A stretch of DNA of 64,000 bases from Oscillospiraceae bacterium (GTDB taxonomy: Bacteria > Bacillota > Clostridia > Oscillospirales > Oscillospiraceae), in NCBI GenBank assembly GCA_017409205.1, contig JAFQTF010000005.1:51053-115052 (forward strand), read 5' to 3'. Shown here one piece after another: positions 1 to 8,200 of the stretch; position 1 is the first letter of the stretch, and each line of letters starts with the position of its first letter. A model generated the notes under the pieces. The model was not told where the DNA came from and ran no database searches. It saw only the letters and a program-made list of their open reading frames with translations. The translations under genes and the position numbers were made by a program.

Positions 1-304
1 TTTCCCGCATACCGTCATAGATCTCAAAGAAGTCCTTCCGCACCAGTGGTTCGCCTCCGGTAAGGAGGACGAAGACCATGCCCTTGTCTCTGGCAGCTTT
101 GGCGATATCCAGCCACTGCTTTGCCGTCAGCTCCTGCTTTCCGCAGGAACGAAGCTGTGCATCCGTCATGTGGACATAGCACATGGGGCAATTGAAGTTG
201 CACCGGGCAGTCAGTTCGAAATTTCCGGCGATGGGCAGGCCCAGCCGGCGGCCCTTGCTGTGAAGGTAGGTGGATACATAGGGCTCGGTACTGGTCTTTT
301 TCAC
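1..304 (-). CDS. Radical SAM enzyme, N-terminal part (cut by window edge)
   Basis: Partial gene; about 101 residues are visible. Reading from a GTG at 302-304, residues 34-43 are RCNFNCPMCY, giving the CxxxCxxC 4Fe-4S ligands (C35, C39, C42). TGGEPL at about 82-87 is the usual SAM-binding GGE segment. The family makes a 5'-deoxyadenosyl radical, and many members modify peptides or activate enzymes. The GTG start has GGAGGAGATCCT just upstream and overlaps the TGA of the kinase-like gene as GTGA, so the two are translationally coupled. Its place behind a small Cys-rich peptide gene suggests peptide maturation; that is inference. The C-terminal half, where a SPASM domain would lie, is outside the window. 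Confidence 0.9.
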   Translation of the reverse strand, partial: MKKTSTEPYVSTYLHSKGRRLGLPIAGNFELTARCNFNCPMCYVHMTDAQLRSCGKQELTAKQWLDIAKAARDKGMVFVLLTGGEPLVRKDFFEIYDGMRE

Positions 305-1158
305 AGGATCTCCTCCTTTTTCAGCATTTCCTCCAGGATACGGACGGCATCCGCATCCGGGGTGCAGGGCATGTAAAACACCGGGATCTCCGCCGCCGTT
401 TTCTGCACCAGGGCAGACACCAGTTCCATGTCCTGCCGGTCCCAGGTATTGACGCTGATGCCCTCCCAGATCTTGGAGAAGGCCTCATAGCCCCGGAGCT
501 TTCGGATGGTTGTTTTGGGTGCCTGGGCCAGATAGACGATGGCCGAGAGCGGCAGGCTCCGGTTTTTGCAATAGCTGGAACTGCCGCTGAAGGGGATGCC
601 CTCTGCCAGAAGGGTGCCCTCAGAAAGCCGGACCGCCGCCCGGTCGCCGTTGATGATCTCCGCGCCCCGGTACCGGCGCCAAAGCTCCGCCTGGGTGGAC
701 TTGCCCGTTTCTGACGGTGCTGTGAACAGAATGGCTTTCCCCCGGTATTCCACAAAGGCACAGTGGAAAACAAAGCCGTGATTCCGGGCTATGAGATGCT
801 CCACCCCCATGGATTCCAGAACGGTCTTCACGCCGATGGTTCCGGAGTAGGCATTTCGTCTGGCCAGAACAGAGTGTTCCCGTTCCTGGTGCTCCACCCG
901 AATATAAGGCAGACTTCCACCGATATCTCGGATCCGTTTGTCATCCGCGGCATAGATCCGGATGTTCGGGCCACCGCTGAGAAGCGTCCCCTGCGGTTCC
1001 GAAAACTCATCTGCAAAGCCAAAGCAAAACCGGTGGGGTGCAGATACAGCCTCCACCCGGAATTCTGACAGTCGCTGGTCATCGGTGTAGCATATCGCTT
1101 CCGGCATCTCCACTGAAAATTCCAGTCCGGCGAACCGGTAATACTTTCTCTGCATCAT
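301..1158 (-). CDS. HPr-kinase-like P-loop protein (peptide-kinase-like)
   Basis: 285 residues. The Walker A motif APSETGKST lies at about 147-155 and an NGDRAAVR segment (about 170-177) occupies the place of the HPr kinase catalytic Asp. There is no N-terminal HprK domain of the classic carbon-regulation enzyme. Stand-alone proteins of this type accompany RiPP operons; the kinase of the paeninodin lasso-peptide cluster phosphorylates its precursor. The start ATGATG overlaps the stop of the membrane-protein gene upstream, and its own stop overlaps the radical SAM start. A role in phosphorylating the 81-residue peptide encoded at 2012-2257, or another protein, is inference from context. Domain assignment is fairly sure, substrate unknown. 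Confidence 0.75.
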   Translation of the reverse strand: MMQRKYYRFAGLEFSVEMPEAICYTDDQRLSEFRVEAVSAPHRFCFGFADEFSEPQGTLLSGGPNIRIYAADDKRIRDIGGSLPYIRVEHQEREHSVLARRNAYSGTIGVKTVLESMGVEHLIARNHGFVFHCAFVEYRGKAILFTAPSETGKSTQAELWRRYRGAEIINGDRAAVRLSEGTLLAEGIPFSGSSSYCKNRSLPLSAIVYLAQAPKTTIRKLRGYEAFSKIWEGISVNTWDRQDMELVSALVQKTAAEIPVFYMPCTPDADAVRILEEMLKKEEIL

Positions 1159-1946
1159 TGGCTGATGGTGACGAACAGGATCCGGCTGCCTGTATCGGAT
1201 GCGTGGCGTGTCATGACCTGACGCAGCTCCCCGGCCTTCAGGCCTCCTTCGATGGTGACCTGATAGGTAATGCCGCCGTAGAGCAGATCCTCTGCCGCAT
1301 TCTTATAATACACCTTGATGGTGCCGGAAATATCCTCTTCCAAAAGATTGGTCACATTCAGGGCGCCATCGATGATCTGGATCTTCAGTTTATCCTCATG
1401 GAGGCTGACAGGCTCCTGGAAGTAAGCGACATTTTCCACCATGGGAAGAACGGCATCATAATCGGTTTCCCCGTTCCACTCCATCCGGTTCTGCTCCAGC
1501 AGGACCATGGTCTCCCCGGCAGGGAGGGTGGTGATCTGGAACCAGGCGGGGGTATCCCCCAGATCCAGGATGATCTTTGCATACTGGATATCCTGATCGC
1601 CGCTGTTTTTCACCACCAGCATCAGGATATTGGACAGGACTTCATCACTTCCGTCCTCCATATAAAGGCCGGTATAGGGGCCGATGTCTGTGACAAAGAG
1701 GCCATAGCCCAGATTGACGCTGCCCTCCGGCACATCCATGGTCTGCTGCACAGTCTCCAGGGCAGCCATCTGTGATGCATCAGGTGTTGTCTGCTTCGGA
1801 TCATTGTCTCCCCGTTTTGCACTGTAGAGCAGCAGAGCCATGCAGGCCGCCAGCAGCACCAGAATAACAGCGATCATGCCGCCCATGGGGCGTTTCCGGG
1901 GCTGGGCGGAAGCATATTTTCCGCCTTTGTTTTTACGTTTACTCAT
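1155..1946 (-). CDS. Membrane-anchored extracytoplasmic protein, unknown function
   Basis: 263 residues. A strongly basic N-terminus (about 1-20) is followed by one hydrophobic segment (about 22-42), consistent with a type II membrane protein exposing the rest outside. The outer part has a beta-rich look (runs such as VLSNILMLVVKNSG and GTIKVYYKN) and no cysteines or catalytic motif I can name. It lies 65 bases after the 81-residue peptide gene, across a hairpin, and its stop overlaps the kinase-like gene. It could help handle, anchor or export the peptide; this is inference only. Start chosen for GAGGT ahead of the ATG. Confidence 0.7.
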   Translation of the reverse strand: MSKRKNKGGKYASAQPRKRPMGGMIAVILVLLAACMALLLYSAKRGDNDPKQTTPDASQMAALETVQQTMDVPEGSVNLGYGLFVTDIGPYTGLYMEDGSDEVLSNILMLVVKNSGDQDIQYAKIILDLGDTPAWFQITTLPAGETMVLLEQNRMEWNGETDYDAVLPMVENVAYFQEPVSLHEDKLKIQIIDGALNVTNLLEEDISGTIKVYYKNAAEDLLYGGITYQVTIEGGLKAGELRQVMTRHASDTGSRILFVTISQ

Positions 1947-1968
1947 GGTAATTTACCTCAAATAGGAT

Positions 1969-1998
1969 GAAAGCCGCGCCACGAAGGGCGCGGCTTTC
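1969..1998 (-). terminator. Intra-operon hairpin after the peptide gene
   Basis: A 12-bp perfect GC-rich stem, GAAAGCCGCGCC paired with GGCGCGGCTTTC, with a 6-base loop. It lies 13 bases after the stop of the 81-residue peptide gene and before the membrane-protein gene. No real T-run follows on the minus strand, so it is more likely a partial attenuator or an mRNA-stabilising 3' hairpin than a full terminator. This layout is often used to make more precursor than modifying enzyme. Confidence 0.7.
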
Positions 1999-2011
1999 TT
2001 GGGGTTTGTGG

Positions 2012-2257
2012 TTAGGAGTTGAAGAGATCGCTTGTATCCACAGGAACATGGTAGCAGACGCCATTGGCACCATCCTCATTTTTTGTCGTACAGGCGCCAA
2101 TATCTGTGGTAAATACATTTTTGTTCTCTCGCTCATCATAAAAAGCGCAGACATACTTTACACTGTTATTAATAATGAAAAAGCAGTTGCCTGCAATATT
2201 TGTACTCAGCGCAAAGCTTTCATAGGCAATCTCGGGCTTGGAATAGGATTTTTTCAT
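2012..2257 (-). CDS. 81-residue Cys-containing peptide, candidate RiPP precursor
   Basis: 81 residues, with strong ribosome site AAAGGAGG before the ATG. The N-terminus MKKSYSKPEI contains Y5-x-x-P8-x-I10, the YxxP motif that RiPP recognition elements bind in Firmicute lasso-peptide leaders. STNIAG (18-23) resembles the AG-ending leader of paeninodin-type precursors. The remainder holds four cysteines at 25, 37, 56 and 68, spaced 12, 19 and 12. It has no signal peptide or membrane segment. The gene starts 14 bases after the giant secreted-protein gene and precedes membrane, kinase-like and radical SAM genes. A precursor peptide is the best reading. A small non-RiPP exported protein is the alternative, since no RRE, B2 protease or cyclase is visible nearby. 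Confidence 0.65.
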   Translation of the reverse strand: MKKSYSKPEIAYESFALSTNIAGNCFFIINNSVKYVCAFYDERENKNVFTTDIGACTTKNEDGANGVCYHVPVDTSDLFNS

Positions 2258-2271
2258 ATTCTCTTCCTCCT

Positions 2272-5200
2272 TTAGCGGAACCAGCCGCCGAAGATGTTTT
2301 CCAGAACATGCTTGACTACCTTGGTCACCGTCTTCACAACGGTCTGGACGATGGTGCCGATGGGGTTGTTGCCGGTTCCGGGTTTGGTTTCTTCGGGGAC
2401 AGTTTCCTCGGGTTCGGTGGTTTCGGGAACCGTAGGTTCAGGCTCGGTGGTTTCGGGCACTGTTACTTCGGGTTCGGTGGCATCGGGCTCTTCCTCACCA
2501 CCCTGAGTGGGGGCATTCAGAGAACGCAGGGTCAGGGTCGCTGCGGCAGGAGTCATGTACAGATAGGTCTCGTTGGCAGGGATCACGCCCTCGTCACCAA
2601 GTTCACTTGCAGGAGCAATACCGTTCTCGGTATTCTCCTCTCCGGTGGTCACAGCGCCATTGGGGTTGGAGGTATAGGTGGACTTGATGTTGGTCAGGGA
2701 GATAATGCCGCTGCTGCCAGAGTTTTTGATCACAATGATATTGTTTCTCCAGCCGGTGATATCGTAGTACATATCCGTGGTGGTATTGACAGAGCCTTCC
2801 TTCTCATTGAATACGGTACCCTTGCTGACAGTACCCTGATCGCTGACAATATCGCTCTTGGCAATATTGCTGATCTTGTAGGTCACAGCTTCACCATTGG
2901 CACTCTTGATACCAAGGTGTACCCTGGCAATATTCTCAGGAGTCTCCAGCAGGAAGGCCACGCTCTGACCTGCATCCAGGTAGACCTCATTATTGGGACC
3001 GTAGCTGATGTAATCCCGAATCTGGGCATCGCCGATCTCGTCATCGCCATCGATAAAGACGAGGCCTTCAATTTTCGTCTCTGTACTTTCATTACCCAGT
3101 GTATTCGCAGTAATGATCTTATCGCGCAGCTCGATGTAGCTGGGCCAGCCTTCGCTGTCAGCCACATAGGCATCCTGGATCACCTGGTTGCCTGCTCCGT
3201 CGTTGGCGGGGTCATAGATCCGGATGGCATCCAGATAGAAGTCGTAGTCTGTACTGCCTTCCACATTGTCGTATCTGGTGTTATAACTTGCTGTAATAAC
3301 AGCCTTGTACTTACCATAGGTCAGATCATTCACCTGCATAACAGGGATCTGATACAGGCTGTTATCTGCATTGGGATCAACAACCCACACATACTCAATG
3401 CCAGGAACTTCTGTGCCGACCTCAGGATTTTCAGGCTTCTCGGCCTTGGATTCTGCGGTTCCCCCAGCGGCTTTTTCGCCTAGGTACCGAAGCCACTGAT
3501 TCTCATACACAGGCTCATCCACTGTGCCAACATTGACGGTTTCATACTTATACGTTACATTGTAAAGCCCCTTGGTATAACCGTAGTAGGTATCAACCAG
3601 ACGGCTCACAAGCAATTCATCACTTTCGTTATACACATCCACATAAATGGAACCGGTAGCATTGCTGGTCAGTGCAATAACATCAAAGCCGGTGCCCTTG
3701 AATTCGAATGTAGCCGTACCCTTGTTGTCGTAGTCCACATTGGCCTTCATGGCGGAGCCCAGGGAGTAGGTAGACATGGGTATATTTACGGAATCAAATC
3801 CGTAGATATTGTTGGCATCCGTCAGGGCGTACTGACCGGGACGGTCTTCAGCCTGAACGCCATCCATCGTTTCGCCTGCTATATTCCACACCCATTTTTC
3901 ATTGCTCTTGTCAACCTCCTGCCAGCCACCATTCCAGGTATAACTCTTCAGATTCACAAAGCTATCCTCATAATAGATGGTGGTAGCGGGGATGACAGTA
4001 ACGGTATCGTAGTAGTAGCCGGCGTTCTCGTTGCCAGTGTACTGGGCGGCGTAGGCGAACTTCTCGTAGGTCTCCATCTGCATACCGTTGGCAGTATTCA
4101 GGGTATAACGAACCTTGCCGGTTTCGGTATTGATCTCAGCGGTACCATAGGTGCCAGTGTGGTTATTGCTGAAGCCGGATGCCAGTGCAGCGGTATAGCC
4201 GGTCAGATCCGCACTGGTGGCTGCCTGAGCAGCTTCCACAGTGCCAACACCTGCCAGTCTGCCGTTCTCGCCGAACATATCATTGGTCAGAACGGAGATG
4301 TCAACGGGCAAACCGTAGTCGATGACTACCGTATCAGGCAGGGCCTGAATCTTCCACACGACTGCGAACCAGACGACGGTGTGGGTATAGTCATAGCCAA
4401 CCTCATTTACACTCATGTCCTTGGAGTAAGCAGATGCGTCCTCAGGATCATAGTGCACAACATACGTGGTTGCTGTATCCTTCAGAGAAGTAATCGTCCA
4501 GCCGCCAGTGGTGTTGGAGTTGACTGTAACCGTGTAGGTTGCGCCGTCGGTAATCTTGCCGTCCTCACCATAAGTAGCATCGAACAGTGTATAACCGTCA
4601 GGCAGAACCTTTGCAGCCTCAACCGCATCAATTTCCTCATTGGTATTCAGCAGAACAGTATCGTACACAACGGGGTTGGTCACAGCAATTTTATTTGCAA
4701 AGGCGCCAGTCTGACCGGTAGTCTGGTTGTTGATGATGTTGCCGTTTTCGTCAACGAGGTAGAAAGCGTAGGAAACGTTTGCTTCCTTCCAGGGCATAAC
4801 AGGAGAAACGGTATCCTTGTAGCAGGGGTTATGCAGATAGTTGTCGTAGTACAGGGTAGCATACTCGTTGGTGGGGTAGGAGCCTGCCTCACGGGTGCCT
4901 TCCATGGAACCATCCAGGTAGACATAATACCGCATAGCCAGCTCGGAAGTCTGGACAGTACCCATCTTCCAGTAGAAGGTCTCGGAGGGCAATACATTGG
5001 TGGATCCGGTAGTTGTTCCGTCCGCCTTGGTACCGGTGGGGATGGACACACCCTCAACGGCAACTGCGGTAGCATTGGTATTGTACCAGAAGGACTGGGC
5101 GCAGATAACACCATCGATCAAAATGTTGCCGCTCTTTTTGTCGGAGTAAGCCACGGTGCCGTCAGTATTGAAGGTAACGGTTTCCAGAACCGTATAAGTT

Positions 5201-8200
5201 CCCTTACGGTCGCCGATCTTGTCTTCGGTGATCACACCATCCAGATAGTCCTGGCGGGTGTAGATATCATAGGACAGGATTTCGATCTTGGGGGTAATAG
5301 ACTTGCTGGTGGTACTGGTACCATCAACGACAGAGTAATTGCTGACAGCCATCTGCAGGTTGTAGTCATCGCCCATCTGATCAACATAGCGGGCGTTGTA
5401 GGCTGCGTAGGCGATCTCGGAGCCGATGGCATCGAATGCATTGGCCAGTTCATCAGCCGTGGTAACCTTGTAGTAGTACTGGGTAGTACCGGTCTGCTCG
5501 GATGCCAGGGATGCAATGGACTTGTCCATGCTTACCTCTGTGACGTTGGTATCCGCCTGTGCGTCGAAGGAGATGGAGAACATCTTTGCGCCCAGACCGG
5601 AAACCATGTACATATTGTCTTCATTGGTTTCAGCTGCCCAGTAGGCATCCTGCTTGCGGATAACCTCATAGGTTTCACTGGGATCACCCTTGATGGCGTT
5701 GGCCATTCGGTGCTCGTTGCGCATGCCGTCACCGTTGTGGTCAACTTCATCGTAATAGTAGGCGTGGGTCGTACAATTCAGGTTGGTGGTAGTCAGCTGG
5801 TTTGCGGTCCATGCACCGGTGATCCAGTTATTCCACAGAGAAGATGCACCCTGAGAATGGTAGTAGTTCCACTGCATGGCTGCGCCGTCGGACATGAAGA
5901 TGACATACAGGTCACGCTCTTCGCTGCCGTTTGCCTGCTTGATGGCATAGCCAAGCTGATAGATGGCATCCATGGCATAGTCATAGTTGGTACCGGAGGC
6001 GTAATTCAGGGTGTAGCTGTTTGCCAGATCTGCGGCATCGATAAATGCACCTGCACCGAGGGTACCGTCACCGGTATAGACCTTTGCTTCACTGTCTGCA
6101 GCATAGGAAATATCGTCAGACATGGTATCGGCGCCATCCCGGGCATAGGCACCGGAGGAGAAGAAACCATTGAAGTCGGCAATGGCAACACGCAGGTCCA
6201 TCAATGCGCCGTCATCACCGGGGGTCTTGAACTGCTTGATCATTTCCACCAAAGACTCTTCCAGAACCTTAGCACGGGTCTTGGAGGAGCCGGTGACGGT
6301 GTGGCTGGTCATGGAGGAGGAAGTATCCAACATAACGATGACGTCGGCGCCCTTCTTGATGGGCACGCCGGAGGCGGAGACTTCCACCTGTGCGATACCG
6401 GAGGACTGGAAATCGATGCCGGTACCGGTCTTGTTGACCTTGATAGAGCCTTCGTTGGGATACTCGGGATAGTTATTGACTGCACCGGGTTCCTTGGCAT
6501 TGACTACCACTTCCACAGTGCCCAGAACCTCGCCGTTGTAGCTGATCTGAACCCAGTAGGAACCGGGAACGTTGCCGTTGAACTTGTTCAGCCAGGTCCA
6601 GGTCAGAGCGCTGTCCTCCAGTTCTGTGGGGTTGGATCCATCAGCACTGCTGGAGAGATAGCCGGTAATGCCCGCCTTGACCGTATTCATGGCTGTGGTG
6701 GCAGACTTGCCGTTGGGCAGGGTATAGACCGTGTTGCCCTCAAGATGGGCATAGATGGAGCCGCCGGGAGTACCGCCGGTGGTACCGGTGTACTTGTAAA
6801 GACGGACGCTAACAGCTGTATAGTTGCTCTCCTCGCTGACGGTGAATCTGCTGCCGTTATAATACAAGGTACGCTTAGTGCCTTCATTATCATACAAGCA
6901 ATAGGTACCATCACCATTGTTAATTACACCGTCCATATAGGAAGCAGACTTCTCGCCAAGATAGATGTAATAGCCAGACTGATGCAGACCATAGCTGCCT
7001 CTGGTAAAACCATAGGTGCTGTTCCAATAATACTCGTAATCACGGGTCGTGGTGGTCACAGTTTTACCATCAGAGGAAATATTGACGGATTCAGCCGTAG
7101 AAGCCGAAGTGCCACTGGTGTGCAGAGCAAGCGCCTGGGTCTCTGCCACAATGATGTATTTATTACTGGAGCCAGCATCAATGCCGTCGGTATCCAGGGT
7201 ATAGGTATAGCTGCCACCGGTGGCTTCGGTTTCACCGACGTAAGTCCAGCCATCCTTAATGCCGGTTTCATATTCGACGTTGACTCTCACTTCGACATCC
7301 GCCAGCTTGATGCCGTCCTTGCTGATGCGCAGGGTGTAGGGGCCAATGTTCTTGCCATCGTAGGTATCGACCCAGGTCCAGGACACATCATCATCGCTGA
7401 TTGCGGTCTTGTCAGTGCCTTCGGCATTGGAGGCAGTGTAAACGGTAACCTTTTCCTTCACTGCTGCCACAGCATCCTCAGCAGAGGTGTTCATTGCCAC
7501 TTCGTACTCAGGTTCGCTTTCAACAATGTAGTAGGTGGTGGTCGCAGGAACGATGACCTCGGCGGTGCCCAGAACGGTGCCATTGTAGGAAATGGTCACA
7601 GCATAGTCACCGGGAGTATTGGAATTATAGTTGGGATCCAGAGTCCAGGTCACAACACCGTCATCAGCAGTCTGTTCGTCGCTGTAGTCCGCAGCGGTGG
7701 CATACTTGATGGTGATACCATTCTTGACAGCAGCCAACGCATCAGCAGCAGAGGTGCCGGGAGTGACAGTATAGCTCAGGTCGCCTTCCAGCTTGCCGTA
7801 GAGGCCGCCATCACCCGGGATGGTGCTGTCATAGGCAAACAGGTAGACAGAATATGTTGTACTGGAGTAACTATTTACCCGGGTACCTGTCCAGCCATTA
7901 TTATACCTTACAAAATACTTTCTTCTATTATTGTCTGTTCTATAAATCTGATATTCGCCATTACCCTCATTCCCAATGGTCATATTAGAACTACTGGTAT
8001 TCAGAGACAGCCTGCCATCGTTGGGGTATACATAGCGACCCTGGTTCGCAAATGCGCTGCTGCTGGTTCCATTGGAAGCCCAGCTGATAGCAGTGTCATC
8101 AGCAACGGTAATCGTTCCGTTGCTGATGGTCACCTGTGTGCGGCCAACCGAACCATTGTTGTTGGTCAAAACATAGGCGATACCATTGCTACTGGTATTG

